From RFPI01 sp964470195 (GTDB lineage: Bacteria; Pseudomonadota; Gammaproteobacteria; Burkholderiales; Methylophilaceae): a stretch of DNA of 64,000 nt. The translations under genes were made by a program, and so were the position numbers. The stretch is taken from positions 59,053 through 123,052 of the forward strand of contig CAYYBG010000001.1 of assembly GCA_964470195.1 (NCBI GenBank), read 5' to 3'. Positions 35,914 to 45,137 of the stretch are shown here, in pieces (position 1 is the stretch's first letter; each line of letters begins with the position of its first letter). The notes under the pieces were generated by a model that saw only the letters and a list, made by a program, of their open reading frames with translations, did no database searches and was not told the DNA's origin.

Positions 35914-37263
35914 CTATTTATTATTAATGCCTAGCTTATTTTCTAGGTAATGAATACTTGTACCACCATGTTGGAAAGCCGCGTCATTCATCAAATCTTT
36001 ATGCAAAGCGACATTAGTTTTGATACCTTCGATAATCATTTCAGATAAAGCAATATTCATTTTTGCGATGGCTTGCTCTCGTGTATCGCCATAAGCAATC
36101 AATTTACCAATCATGGAGTCATAATGCGGTGGTACTAAGTAGTTTTGGTAGGCATGGGTATCGACGCGAATACCTGGACCGCCTGGCATATGAAAGGTTG
36201 AAATACGACCAGGTGAGGGAATAAAAGTATAGGGATCTTCTGCATTAATACGACATTCGATAGCGTGGCCCTGAAGTTGAATATCTTTTTGCTTCAAGCT
36301 CAATTTCTCGCCATAGGCTATACGTATTTGCTCTTGAACGATATCGATACCAGTTATCATCTCTGTAACGGGATGCTCAACTTGAACGCGGGTATTCATC
36401 TCAATAAAATAAAACTCACCGTTCTCGTAGAGGAACTCAAAAGTTCCTGCACCGCGATAACCAATACGCTTACACGCATCCGCACAGCGCTGACCAATTC
36501 TGTCTCGCAAACGAGGCGTTATACCCGGCGCTGGTGCCTCTTCTAAAACCTTTTGATGACGGCGTTGCATCGAACAGTCACGTTCACCTAAATACAAGGC
36601 GTTGCCATATTGATCTGATAACACCTGAATTTCAATATGCCGTGGATGTTCAAGAAATTTTTCCATATAAACCATTGGATTCCCGAACGCTGCTTGAGCT
36701 TCTGCCTTGGTCATATTGACAGAGGCAATGAGTGCTGCCTCAGTATGAACTACACGCATACCACGACCACCGCCACCTCCGGCTGCTTTAATAATTACAG
36801 GGTAACCAATTTGTTTGGCAACTTTGATAATTTGCTGAGGATCGTCAGTTAAGGCACCATCAGAACCTGGGACACAGGGAACTCCAGCTTTTTTCATCGC
36901 GTCTTTAGCGCTTACTTTGTCGCCCATCAATCTTATGGTTTCGGCTTTTGGCCCAATAAATACAAAACCACTTTGTTCAACACGCTCAGCAAAATCGGCA
37001 TTTTCAGACAGAAAGCCATATCCGGGGTGAATCGCTTCAGCATCAGTCACTTCGGCTGCACTAATTACCGCAGGAATATTGAGGTAGCTTTGATTAGACG
37101 GGGCAGGACCAATACATACAGATTCATCTGCCAATTTTACATATTTAGCATCGCGATCAGCCTCAGAGTGAACAGCAACAGTACGAATACCTAATTCGCG
37201 ACAAGCTCGCTGGATACGTAAGGCAATTTCACCTCGGTTAGCAATCAGAATTTTGTCAAACAT
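35914..37263 (-). CDS. accC: Acetyl-CoA carboxylase, biotin carboxylase subunit
   Basis: AccC carboxylates the biotin on AccB with ATP and bicarbonate, the first half of malonyl-CoA formation. The 449 residues show the biotin-carboxylase start (FDKILIANRGEIALRIQRA), the ATP-grasp glycine loop KAAGGGGGRGMR and the catalytic region FEFLYENGEFYFIEMNTRVQ. The EHPVTEMITGID motif follows. It is 9 bases after accB. The carboxyltransferase genes accA and accD are not in the window. Confidence 0.98.
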   Translation of the reverse strand: MFDKILIANRGEIALRIQRACRELGIRTVAVHSEADRDAKYVKLADESVCIGPAPSNQSYLNIPAVISAAEVTDAEAIHPGYGFLSENADFAERVEQSGFVFIGPKAETIRLMGDKVSAKDAMKKAGVPCVPGSDGALTDDPQQIIKVAKQIGYPVIIKAAGGGGGRGMRVVHTEAALIASVNMTKAEAQAAFGNPMVYMEKFLEHPRHIEIQVLSDQYGNALYLGERDCSMQRRHQKVLEEAPAPGITPRLRDRIGQRCADACKRIGYRGAGTFEFLYENGEFYFIEMNTRVQVEHPVTEMITGIDIVQEQIRIAYGEKLSLKQKDIQLQGHAIECRINAEDPYTFIPSPGRISTFHMPGGPGIRVDTHAYQNYLVPPHYDSMIGKLIAYGDTREQAIAKMNIALSEMIIEGIKTNVALHKDLMNDAAFQHGGTSIHYLENKLGINNK

Positions 37264-37272
37264 ATTGATTCC

Positions 37273-37728
37273 TTAGCCAATAATGAACAAAGGCTCACTG
37301 TATTCAACAGGTTGACCATTTTCTACTAATATCGCTTTGATGACGCCCGCTTTGTCAGATTCAATCTCGTTGAGTAGTTTCATTGCTTCAATGATACACA
37401 ATGTATCACCAACAGCTACAGTGCTACCTACATCCACAAAAGCTTTCGCATCTGGGGAGGGGGAACGGTAAAAAGTACCCACCATCGGTGATTTAACCTC
37501 ATGACCATCCACTTTAGCAGGTGCTTGGGGAGTCGCTTCTGTTGTAGGAGTTGGCGCTGTGGCTGTGGCCATAGGAGTAGCATTTTGGGCGGAGATATAT
37601 TGAATATTAGCTGGTGCTTGCAGTTGTCGGCTAATGCGAACTTTTTCCTCGCCTTCTGTTAGCTCTAATTCAGAAATCCCAGATTCTTCTACCAAATCAA
37701 TCAGTTTTTTTAGTTTTCTTAAGTCCAT
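37273..37728 (-). CDS. accB: Biotin carboxyl carrier protein of acetyl-CoA carboxylase
   Basis: AccB carries biotin between AccC and the carboxyltransferase. The 151 residues have a conserved N-terminal helix (LRKLKKLIDLVEESGISELE), then an Ala/Pro/Thr-rich linker at about 48-72. The C-terminal biotinyl domain holds EAMKLLNE, where the Lys is biotinylated, and SPMVGTFYRSPSP with the family thumb region. The neighbours are aroQ (24 bases upstream) and accC. Confidence 0.97.
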   Translation of the reverse strand: MDLRKLKKLIDLVEESGISELELTEGEEKVRISRQLQAPANIQYISAQNATPMATATAPTPTTEATPQAPAKVDGHEVKSPMVGTFYRSPSPDAKAFVDVGSTVAVGDTLCIIEAMKLLNEIESDKAGVIKAILVENGQPVEYSEPLFIIG

Positions 37729-37752
37729 AATTAATCCCCTAATACTTAAGGC

Positions 37753-38211
37753 CTAAGCCTTTTGATTCAAATGTGAAATTGCGTAATCGAGAGCAAGCAA
37801 ATATCCTGTAGCACCCAAACCACTGATGAGGCCAATCGCGATGTCTGAGAAGAAGGATTTTTGCCGGAAATGTTCTCGAGCATAGATGTTGGAAAGATGA
37901 ATTTCAATAAATGGAATTTTGACTGCACTTAAAGCATCACGCATGGCAATCGAAGTATGTGTGTATGCAGCAGGATTAATCAAAATAAAATCGAAACAAT
38001 CCTTAGCACTCTGGATATGATCAATTAACTCAACTTCAGAGTTACTTTGGAAGGTTTCTAGTCCAATATTAGCGATGTTCGCCTTTTTTTTGAGCTGGCT
38101 ATTGATGTCATCTAGCGTTAAGTTTCCATAATGATTTGGTTCACGACCACCCAACAGATTTAGATTGGGGCCATGTATCACCAAAACAGACTTTTGCTGC
38201 GAATTGTCCAT
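37753..38211 (-). CDS. aroQ: 3-dehydroquinate dehydratase, type II
   Basis: AroQ dehydrates 3-dehydroquinate in the shikimate pathway as a dodecamer. The 152 residues contain GPNLNLLGGREPNHYG with the catalytic Tyr, the INPAAYTHTSIAMRDAL loop with conserved Asn and His, and IEIHLSNIYAREHFR. Its position ahead of accB is common in proteobacteria. The 161 bases upstream (38212-38372) have no gene and presumably hold the promoter; I see nothing else there. Confidence 0.96.
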   Translation of the reverse strand: MDNSQQKSVLVIHGPNLNLLGGREPNHYGNLTLDDINSQLKKKANIANIGLETFQSNSEVELIDHIQSAKDCFDFILINPAAYTHTSIAMRDALSAVKIPFIEIHLSNIYAREHFRQKSFFSDIAIGLISGLGATGYLLALDYAISHLNQKA

Positions 38212-38372
38212 ACCGTATTAATACCCAACCTGATGAAAGATTTGGAAAGTATTTTTGCTATTACTTAATCTCATTTTACAGCAAAAAGTAGCTATTTACG
38301 GAAATATAATTGGAAAAATCGGTGAAAAACGAAAAACGACATACTTATATTAAGCTGTATTTAAGTGTTAAA

Positions 38373-38879
38373 TTAGCCTTTTAACGATACTAAATAAGAC
38401 CTTAGCTCTTGAATATTAATCCGACCAAAAATCTTTTTTATGACCATACCATTTTTGTCCAAAATAACAGTATAGGGAACCACGCTTTTATCATTTCCTA
38501 ATTGTTCTGACAGTGTCATTGCATCTTGTTCTGAGTAAACAATTTTAAACGATGTCAGCTCATTAGCCTTGAAAAATTTTTTGGTTTTTTCAGCGTCATC
38601 AATAGAAATCCCAACAAAATCAATGTGTTCACTTTTTAGCTCTGTATTCAGATCGGATAATTCAGGCAGTTCATCTATGCAGGGCAAACACCATGTCGCC
38701 CAAAAATTTAATACGAGGTATTTGTTTTTTACGTAAATATTAGTTTTTTCGTCAGCTAAATTGCTAAAACTATATCCGTTCAGCACCTCGCCAGAGATTT
38801 TTTTACTGCAAGAGAGCAAAACAAAGGGTGCGATGAAAGAAATGGCTATAACGATTAACAAGAGACGCTGATGTTGCAT
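38373..38879 (-). CDS. TlpA-like membrane-anchored thioredoxin (probable lipoprotein)
   Basis: This 168-residue thiol-disulfide protein has a hydrophobic N-terminus ending in a lipobox-like LLSC (Cys24), so it is probably a lipoprotein facing the periplasm. A thioredoxin fold with active site CLPC at 64-67 (FWATWCLPC) and the cis-Pro region VVPYTVILDKNG follow. TlpA-type proteins reduce cytochrome c or other periplasmic thiols. The start lies inside the dsbD 3' end (25-base overlap), so the two are co-transcribed, and DsbD is the likely electron donor. Confidence 0.87.
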   Translation of the reverse strand: MQHQRLLLIVIAISFIAPFVLLSCSKKISGEVLNGYSFSNLADEKTNIYVKNKYLVLNFWATWCLPCIDELPELSDLNTELKSEHIDFVGISIDDAEKTKKFFKANELTSFKIVYSEQDAMTLSEQLGNDKSVVPYTVILDKNGMVIKKIFGRINIQELRSYLVSLKG

Positions 38880-40651
38880 TCTGTTTCTCCAATTTCAAGG
38901 ATTTTAGTGAGATTTTTGGCGAAGATATCCGCATTTTCAAAACCAATCACTCTACTATTCATTATTTCTTTTCCACTTTGATTAAAAAATATTATGGCAG
39001 GTGGTCCAAATAACTTGAATTGTTGTAAAAGTTTTATCTGCTCGGCTGTATTTTCCGTAACATCAGCTTGAATAAGGGTAAATTCACCCAACAAGCTAAT
39101 TACTTTGGGATCTTCAAAGGTATATTTTTCCATCTCTTTGCATGCAATACACCAATCAGCATAGAAATCCAGCATGACTAATTTATCAGGATGTTGCGCG
39201 ATGGTTTGATGCAATTGATCTAGGCTAGTGACTTTAATCCATTGCACTTGTTGCCCAGCGCTTTTGCCAGCATATAAATGTTGCAAGGGATTCAACAGCG
39301 AGTGCCCACCGGTAAAGGCAGCAATCAGATAAATCAAGCTGACACCCGCCAATAGCAAGCTGGCAAAATATTTAAGCCAGCGCATCAGCCCACGCGCAAC
39401 GCTTAATCTAAACAAATAAACCGCAGGGATAGCCACCAACAAAGCCCATAAAGCTAATTCCAGCGCGCTAGCCAAGATGGGGGACAACAGCAAAATAGCC
39501 ACCGCCAACATCATCATGCCAAACAGATATTTCACCAAATTCATCCACGGCCCGGCTTTAGGCAGCACATGCTTGGCAGAAGCGCCTATGATTAATAGCG
39601 GAACACCCATGCCTATGGATAAAGAAAATAACGCCACCGCACCGGTCAGCACATGATGGGTTTGGCTGATATACAGCAAAGCACCTGCTAAAGGCGCAGC
39701 GACACAAGGGCTGACAATCAATGAAGAAATCACCCCCATGAAAAATACGCTGATAAATTGCCCACCCTTAAATCGGTTGGCGGTAGAAACCAGTTTATGT
39801 TGCAAGGCGTTTGGTAATTTAATCTCATACCAACCAAATGTAGAAAGCGCCAGCGCCGCCAACAGCAATGCGGTCAGCGACAATACCAAAGGGCTTTGCA
39901 AAGAGCTGCTAATCAACTGCCCAGAATAAGCGGCGGCCACCCCTGCGGCGGTATAGCTTAAGGCCATGCCCAAGGTATAAGCCAAAGACAGATTAAACGC
40001 ATGCAAGCGGCTGGTGGCATGATGGTGTAGCTTTTTATCGCCCACGATAATGCCGGATAAAATTGGAATCATAGGCAATACACAAGGGGTTAAGGAAAGC
40101 AGCAAGCCCAGCCCAAAAAAGCCTGAAATAATCAACCACCATTGCCCAGAGGCCAGCAATTTCACAGAGTAATTATCCTGTGGCGCTGTCGTTTGCTTGC
40201 CCAAGGATACCGATTTGTTGATAGGCGCATAACACACCCCTTGCTCACTACAGCCCTGATAGCTAAGTTGTAACTGCTCAATTTGCGATGGCGCAAAAGG
40301 CAAGTTTAGTTTGACGCTAAAGTCATGGTGATAAACCTCCATACGACCGAAATTTGGATCTTGTTTGAATTCACCGCTAGGAAACTCAACGCTCGAGAGT
40401 TTTTGTTGCTTAAGTTTGAAGATAATTCTATCTCGATAGAGATAGTATCCTGGGGCAACTTTAAAATTAACTTGCAGGGTTTTAGCGTCGATGGGGTTAA
40501 GCTGATACCTAAAAGCTTGATCTGGTTCGAGCAAAGCCTTTTGACTGACTCCATCTAAGAAGGGATTGCTTGATTCACTTGCCGAATTAGCAAAGCTTTG
40601 CGAAAAAGCTGAGATCATAAGGAAAGCAAAGAATAAAAATAGATTTTTCAT
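38855..40651 (-). CDS. dsbD: Thiol:disulfide interchange protein DsbD
   Basis: DsbD carries reducing power from cytoplasmic thioredoxin to periplasmic proteins. After a signal peptide (MKNLFLFFAFLMISAFSQ) come three parts. The N-terminal domain has CSEQGVC. The eight-helix membrane domain has cysteines in TPCVLPMIPI and SPCVAAPLAGALLY. The C-terminal thioredoxin domain has DWCIACKEME. ATG 40651 is preferred to the open-frame start at 40684 because it begins the signal peptide directly and avoids overlapping cutA. All six redox cysteines are present. Confidence 0.95.
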   Translation of the reverse strand: MKNLFLFFAFLMISAFSQSFANSASESSNPFLDGVSQKALLEPDQAFRYQLNPIDAKTLQVNFKVAPGYYLYRDRIIFKLKQQKLSSVEFPSGEFKQDPNFGRMEVYHHDFSVKLNLPFAPSQIEQLQLSYQGCSEQGVCYAPINKSVSLGKQTTAPQDNYSVKLLASGQWWLIISGFFGLGLLLSLTPCVLPMIPILSGIIVGDKKLHHHATSRLHAFNLSLAYTLGMALSYTAAGVAAAYSGQLISSSLQSPLVLSLTALLLAALALSTFGWYEIKLPNALQHKLVSTANRFKGGQFISVFFMGVISSLIVSPCVAAPLAGALLYISQTHHVLTGAVALFSLSIGMGVPLLIIGASAKHVLPKAGPWMNLVKYLFGMMMLAVAILLLSPILASALELALWALLVAIPAVYLFRLSVARGLMRWLKYFASLLLAGVSLIYLIAAFTGGHSLLNPLQHLYAGKSAGQQVQWIKVTSLDQLHQTIAQHPDKLVMLDFYADWCIACKEMEKYTFEDPKVISLLGEFTLIQADVTENTAEQIKLLQQFKLFGPPAIIFFNQSGKEIMNSRVIGFENADIFAKNLTKILEIGETECNISVSC

Positions 40652-40655
40652 AGAA

Positions 40656-41000
40656 TTATGTTGGTAGTATTGTAGTTTTGCCAACTAGCCATTCTATATA
40701 TTGAGAATATCCATAATCAATAGGGACTGAGATAATCTCAGGAAGTTCATATGGATGATGGGCTAAAATTGCCTGCTCAACATCTTTGTAAAGACAAACG
40801 CGGGTTTTGATAATTATAGGTAACTCTTGGTCTTGATGAAGTTTATTTTGCCATTGATATATTGAAGTGCATGGTGCCAATAAATTGACACATGCGGCTA
40901 AATGATTCTTTACCAAATACTCAGCTAATTGCTTTGCCGAACTCTGGTCAGGGAAACTGCTCAATATTAAGCATAATTTGTTTGAAGCCGACTCTGACAT
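40656..41000 (-). CDS. cutA: Divalent-cation tolerance protein CutA
   Basis: CutA is a small trimeric cytoplasmic protein linked to copper tolerance in E. coli, with an uncertain molecular role. The 114 residues contain AACVNLLAPCTSIYQWQNKL, ELPIIIKTR and HPYELPEIISVPI, which are family hallmarks. It is the first gene of a cutA-dsbD-tlpA unit, 4 bases before the dsbD start. Confidence 0.94.
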   Translation of the reverse strand: MSESASNKLCLILSSFPDQSSAKQLAEYLVKNHLAACVNLLAPCTSIYQWQNKLHQDQELPIIIKTRVCLYKDVEQAILAHHPYELPEIISVPIDYGYSQYIEWLVGKTTILPT

Positions 41001-41086
41001 AAAATATCACTTCTGTTATGTTCCTCGAATACGGGCATTTTAAGACTTTTTGATTGTTTGTTTGCTGAATTAAGAAAGACTTTACT

Positions 41087-42112
41087 ATGACTTTTCAGGT
41101 TACTTTTCAACCATCGAATAAAATAATTTTTTGTGAGCAACATGAAACTGTATTAAGCGCAGCAATACATCAAGGAGTCAATATTCCATATGGCTGTCGT
41201 AATGGCGCTTGTGGGGCATGTAAGGCCAAGGTGTTGTCTGGGCAGGTGCATTACGATAGTGATATTCAGGGCTTGAGTCCATCGGAGCAGCAGCAGGGGT
41301 ATGCGTTGTTGTGTTGCGCTAAGCCAGATAGTGATATTCAAGTCGAATGTCGTGAGCTGAGTAGTGAAAATACGATTATGCCCAAGATATTTCCAGTCCG
41401 CGTAGAGAAGCTAGAACGTTTAAGCAGCGATGTAATCGCAATGTTTTTAAAAGTCCCCGTCAATCAGCCCATGCATTTTTTTGCAGGGCAATATATCGAA
41501 TTTATTCTCAAGGATGGAAGTCGTCGAGCGTTTTCAATGGCTAACCCACCTCACTCTGGTGAGATGTTGGAGTTACATTTGCGTCACGTGCCTGGAGGTA
41601 AATTCACTGACTATGTGTTTAATGAATTGCAAGAGAAAACTATCCTCAGAATCGAAGGACCGTTTGGCAGTTTTTATCTACGCAATGAAATCGACAAACC
41701 CATTATTTTTGTCGCAGGCGGAACTGGCTTTGCGCCAATTAAATCCATCATTGAAGATTTGATTTTTAAACAAAATATGAACAGACCAATGCATCTATAT
41801 TGGGGAGCCAGAACTGCGCAAGATTTGTATATGGCGAATGTCGCCAAAGCTTGGGCAAACCATATTCCCAACTTTAGTTTTATTCCGGTTCTATCTTCTG
41901 CAGAGAATGATTTGGCGTGGTCAGGAAGAAGAGGCTTTGTGCATCAAGCGGTGCTCGAGGATATTCAAGATTTTACTGATTATCAGGTGTACTGTTGTGG
42001 GGCGCCAGAGATGGTGAAAGCATGTTTGCAAGGATTTACCCAGCAGGGCTTATCCGAGCAAGACTTTTTTGCGGATTCATTTAATTATGCAGTGAGTCCT
42101 CCGGCTGCTTGA
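41087..42112 (+). CDS. 2Fe-2S / FAD NAD(P)H oxidoreductase (CDP-6-deoxyglucoseen reductase-like)
   Basis: This 341-residue electron-transfer flavoenzyme has an N-terminal plant-type ferredoxin domain, with Cys37, Cys42, Cys45 and Cys76/77 as cluster ligands. An FNR module follows, with FAD motif RAFSMANPP near 148-156, an NAD(P)-binding GGTGFAPIKSI and the C-terminal YCCGAPEMV. This architecture matches AscD-like and oxygenase-reductase proteins. No oxygenase or sugar gene is nearby, so the acceptor is unknown. It stands alone between divergent cutA and convergent aroG. Confidence 0.82.
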   Translation: MTFQVTFQPSNKIIFCEQHETVLSAAIHQGVNIPYGCRNGACGACKAKVLSGQVHYDSDIQGLSPSEQQQGYALLCCAKPDSDIQVECRELSSENTIMPKIFPVRVEKLERLSSDVIAMFLKVPVNQPMHFFAGQYIEFILKDGSRRAFSMANPPHSGEMLELHLRHVPGGKFTDYVFNELQEKTILRIEGPFGSFYLRNEIDKPIIFVAGGTGFAPIKSIIEDLIFKQNMNRPMHLYWGARTAQDLYMANVAKAWANHIPNFSFIPVLSSAENDLAWSGRRGFVHQAVLEDIQDFTDYQVYCCGAPEMVKACLQGFTQQGLSEQDFFADSFNYAVSPPAA

Positions 42113-42122
42113 AGACGGCCGG

Positions 42123-43199
42123 TTAATCTTGAGCGTGAAATGCGCGTCTATCCTTCACACCTTGAGCGAGGGTATCTAACAACAACAAAGTATCTTCCCA
42201 ACTCAAACAAGGGTCAGTAATTGATTGGCCATAGGTAAGTTCACAGCCAACCTTGAGTTCTTGTCGGCCCTCTTTAAGATGAGACTCCACCATTACGCCC
42301 ATGATTCTATCTTCACCAGACGCCAATTGAGAGGCGATATTGTTGGCCACGTCCATTTGTAGTTTGTACTGTTTTGAACTGTTGGCATGGGAACAATCAA
42401 TCATCAACTTGCTATTTAATCCGGCATCAGCCAGTTCATGAGCCGCATTGATGACGCTTTCATTGTCATAATTTGGCTTTTTTCCACCACGTAAAATCAC
42501 ATGACAATCCTCATTGCCAGTGGTTGAAACGATGGCTGATTGACCGTCTTTAGTCACAGACAAGAAATGATGAGGACTAGCAGCGGCTTTTATCGCATCA
42601 ACTGCAATACGAATATTGCCATCAGTGCCATTTTTGAAACCTACTGGACACGAGAGGCCGGAGGCCAATTCACGATGAATTTGTGACTCTGTCGTGCGCG
42701 CTCCGATGGCGCCCCAACTGACCAAATCTGCGGTGTATTGAGGGGTAATCGTGTCCAAAAATTCTGTACCAGCGGGCATGCCCAATTGGTTGACGCGAAG
42801 CAGAAAACCCCGTGCGATTTTCAGACCATCATTAATGGAAAAACTACCATCCAAATAAGGGTCGTTAATCAAACCTTTCCAGCCAACAGTAGTTCGCGGT
42901 TTTTCGAAATAAACACGCATGACTAGCAATAATTCTTTGCTGTATTGATGGCTGACATCAAGCAAGCGTTGAGCATACTCTAGACCCGCTTGCACATCAT
43001 GGATTGAGCAAGGGCCGATAATCACCAATAGACGATCATCGATACTGTGCAAAATATTGTGTATCGCTTTACGTGATTGAAGAATATTTTGATAAGTTTT
43101 ATCGTCCGCGGGCAACTCCTGCAACAAGGCAGTGGGAGGCGTTAAAGCTTTAATCTCCTTAATTCTTACATCATCAGTAATAGAAATATGTTTGGTCAT
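42123..43199 (-). CDS. aroG: 3-deoxy-7-phosphoheptulonate (DAHP) synthase, class I
   Basis: This enzyme condenses phosphoenolpyruvate and erythrose-4-phosphate, the entry to aromatic amino acids. The 358 residues show IGPCSIHD, YFEKPRTTVGWKGLINDP, AGTEFLDTITPQY, GARTTESQIHRELASG and MIDCSHANSSK, all class-I AroF/G/H features. The feedback specificity (Phe, Tyr or Trp) cannot be read with confidence, so the symbol is the closest general match. It stands alone, convergent with the flavin reductase. Confidence 0.93.
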   Translation of the reverse strand: MTKHISITDDVRIKEIKALTPPTALLQELPADDKTYQNILQSRKAIHNILHSIDDRLLVIIGPCSIHDVQAGLEYAQRLLDVSHQYSKELLLVMRVYFEKPRTTVGWKGLINDPYLDGSFSINDGLKIARGFLLRVNQLGMPAGTEFLDTITPQYTADLVSWGAIGARTTESQIHRELASGLSCPVGFKNGTDGNIRIAVDAIKAAASPHHFLSVTKDGQSAIVSTTGNEDCHVILRGGKKPNYDNESVINAAHELADAGLNSKLMIDCSHANSSKQYKLQMDVANNIASQLASGEDRIMGVMVESHLKEGRQELKVGCELTYGQSITDPCLSWEDTLLLLDTLAQGVKDRRAFHAQD

Positions 43200-43257
43200 A
43201 GCAACAATTGAATTTTGCGCAAAATCAAATAGCGCACTATTTTAAAGCAAAAATAGA

Positions 43258-44055
43258 TTAACCTTGATGAAATTGTTGCAATAATGCTTTAAACATTGCT
43301 TGGTCATCTGTGGCTTCTGCCACAACTACCGATAAATTAGGACCTTGATAATGAAGATGAATTTGCTCTTGCACTCGTGCATGATTCACAATCAATTTCG
43401 TCTGAGATAACCATGGTCTATCCTGCGCCAACTCTAACAAATGCCGCATTGCTTCAGAACTGGTAATCAGTACAGCAGATATCCCCTGATTTTGCCAAAG
43501 TGTATCCAGTTCGGCACAATTGGGCTGAGGCTGTTCTCGTTGGTAGCATTCTGCCAATACTACCTTGGCGCCGCGTGCGCGTAGCGTGCTTGCAATTAGC
43601 TCACGTCCACCAACCCCCCTTACCAACAACACTTTTTTATTGGAGAGATGCTGTAATTCCTCCAATGCTAACAAACCCTCAGAGTCAAAGCGACGCGGGG
43701 GAGTAATAGCCGTTAAGCCCTTAGCAGATAAAGCAGCTGAGGTAGAAGGGCCAACAGCGATACAAGCGATGGACTTGGGAAAATCGACATTGAGTTGATG
43801 CAGTCTGCGAAAGGCCTGATCGACGGCATTTGAGCTGACAAAAATGGCGAAATCAAATTGGCTTAACTGTTTAAAAGTGGAGTCTAGGCTAGAGTAATCT
43901 GTTAATGGGCTGATTTTAAGCAAGGGAAATTGCACACAATCTCCGCCTGCATCTTTAACCATCTGGCAAAGCGGCTGTGCTTGCTCTACTGGTCGCGTGA
44001 TGACAATGGTACGACCCTCAAGCGCCTTATTATCGGACTTTTTATTGATAGTCAT
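43258..44055 (-). CDS. hemD: Uroporphyrinogen-III synthase
   Basis: HemD closes hydroxymethylbilane and inverts ring D. The 265 or so residues show the weakly conserved family pattern: an N-terminal TIVITRPVEQAQPLCQM, FDFAIFVSSNAVDQAF, a linker (VGPSTSAALSAKGL), LLVRGVGGREL and a late ITSSEAMRHLL. ATG 44055 is preferred over the in-frame TTG 44082. It overlaps the hemC end by 14 bases and has GAGAAG upstream. Context directly after hemC strengthens the call. Confidence 0.92.
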   Translation of the reverse strand: MTINKKSDNKALEGRTIVITRPVEQAQPLCQMVKDAGGDCVQFPLLKISPLTDYSSLDSTFKQLSQFDFAIFVSSNAVDQAFRRLHQLNVDFPKSIACIAVGPSTSAALSAKGLTAITPPRRFDSEGLLALEELQHLSNKKVLLVRGVGGRELIASTLRARGAKVVLAECYQREQPQPNCAELDTLWQNQGISAVLITSSEAMRHLLELAQDRPWLSQTKLIVNHARVQEQIHLHYQGPNLSVVVAEATDDQAMFKALLQQFHQG

Positions 44056-44974
44056 TGAGGACTTCTCGGGCGCCTTGAGCAATAAGAGCTTGTGCTAGGC
44101 TTGCGCCTAATTGTTCGGCTTGTGATAGTTGCCCAACGAGCTGATTTTTGAGCACTGTAGAGCCGTCAAGGGCAGATACAAAGCCTTGTATATGGATGGT
44201 CTGAGCATCTGCACTATTGGCATAAGCACCCAGCGGCACCGTGCAACTCCCAGCAAGTGCGCGACTAAATGCTCTTTCAGCAGCCACACAGGCATGCGTA
44301 GTGGCATCATTTAAAGGCGCTAAAACTTCTAACAAATCTTGTCGTTGCGCATTGATTTCAATCCCTAACGCGCCCTGCCCTACAGCTGGGATGCTGTCAT
44401 CCGTGGAGATTAATTGACGGATGCGACCCCCTAATTGCAGACGAATCAGCCCTGCAGCAGCAAGGATAATTCCGTCGTATTGGCCTTCATCTAGCTTTCT
44501 TAAACGCGTCTGCAAATTGCCCCGCAAAGTTTCAACTTTAAGATGGGGAAAGCGCGCTTTTAATTGGCTCTGACGACGCAGACTGGAGGTGCCCACAATA
44601 CTGCCAGCAGGCAAGTCTTCTATTTTTTGATAGCGATTAGAGACAAATGCATCGCGAGCATCCTCGCGCTTTGATACGGCTGCTAGCAAAAATTCATCTG
44701 GCAAATTCATGGGAACATCCTTCATGGAATGCACTGCCAAATCTGCCCGCCCGTCGAGTAAGGCTGTTTCTAGTTCTTTTATAAATAGACCTTTGCCACC
44801 GATTTGCGCCAAAGGAGCATCAAGAATTTGGTCACCCGTAGTTGTCATTCCCAATATTTCGATTTCGCAATCGGGATACAGCGCTTGTAAGCTTTGCTGG
44901 ATATGTTTAGCTTGCCACATGGCAAGTGCACTTTCGCGGCTTGCGATAACGAGTTTACTGGGTGGATTATTCAT
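44042..44974 (-). CDS. hemC: Hydroxymethylbilane synthase (porphobilinogen deaminase)
   Basis: HemC polymerises four porphobilinogens onto a dipyrromethane cofactor. The 310 residues include LVIASRESALAMWQA, the catalytic Asp region ADLAVHSMKDVP, VGTSSLRRQSQL and the cofactor-attachment Cys in ALAGSCTVPLGAYA near residue 243. It starts a hemC-hemD unit and is divergent from argH across about 160 bases. Promoters for both must lie there, but I see no sharp consensus. Confidence 0.97.
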   Translation of the reverse strand: MNNPPSKLVIASRESALAMWQAKHIQQSLQALYPDCEIEILGMTTTGDQILDAPLAQIGGKGLFIKELETALLDGRADLAVHSMKDVPMNLPDEFLLAAVSKREDARDAFVSNRYQKIEDLPAGSIVGTSSLRRQSQLKARFPHLKVETLRGNLQTRLRKLDEGQYDGIILAAAGLIRLQLGGRIRQLISTDDSIPAVGQGALGIEINAQRQDLLEVLAPLNDATTHACVAAERAFSRALAGSCTVPLGAYANSADAQTIHIQGFVSALDGSTVLKNQLVGQLSQAEQLGASLAQALIAQGAREVLNDYQ

Positions 44975-45137
44975 GACGCTTTTAGAATGCTTAAAAAGAA
45001 TGTAATTAAGCTGGATTTTAACATAAGCCCTAATAAATCCTTGTCCGTGGCTTGCAAATACAGGAATTAGCGAATCATTCGTTTTGCTTTATACTCTCGG
45101 CTATCCCATAGAACTATTCAGTGAAACGAAATTAATC

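Noticed and set aside
38212..38372. Possible small RNA or gene in the aroQ-tlpA gap
   Set aside because: It has no open frame with an SD and no strong hairpin; it is most simply the aroQ-accB promoter region.
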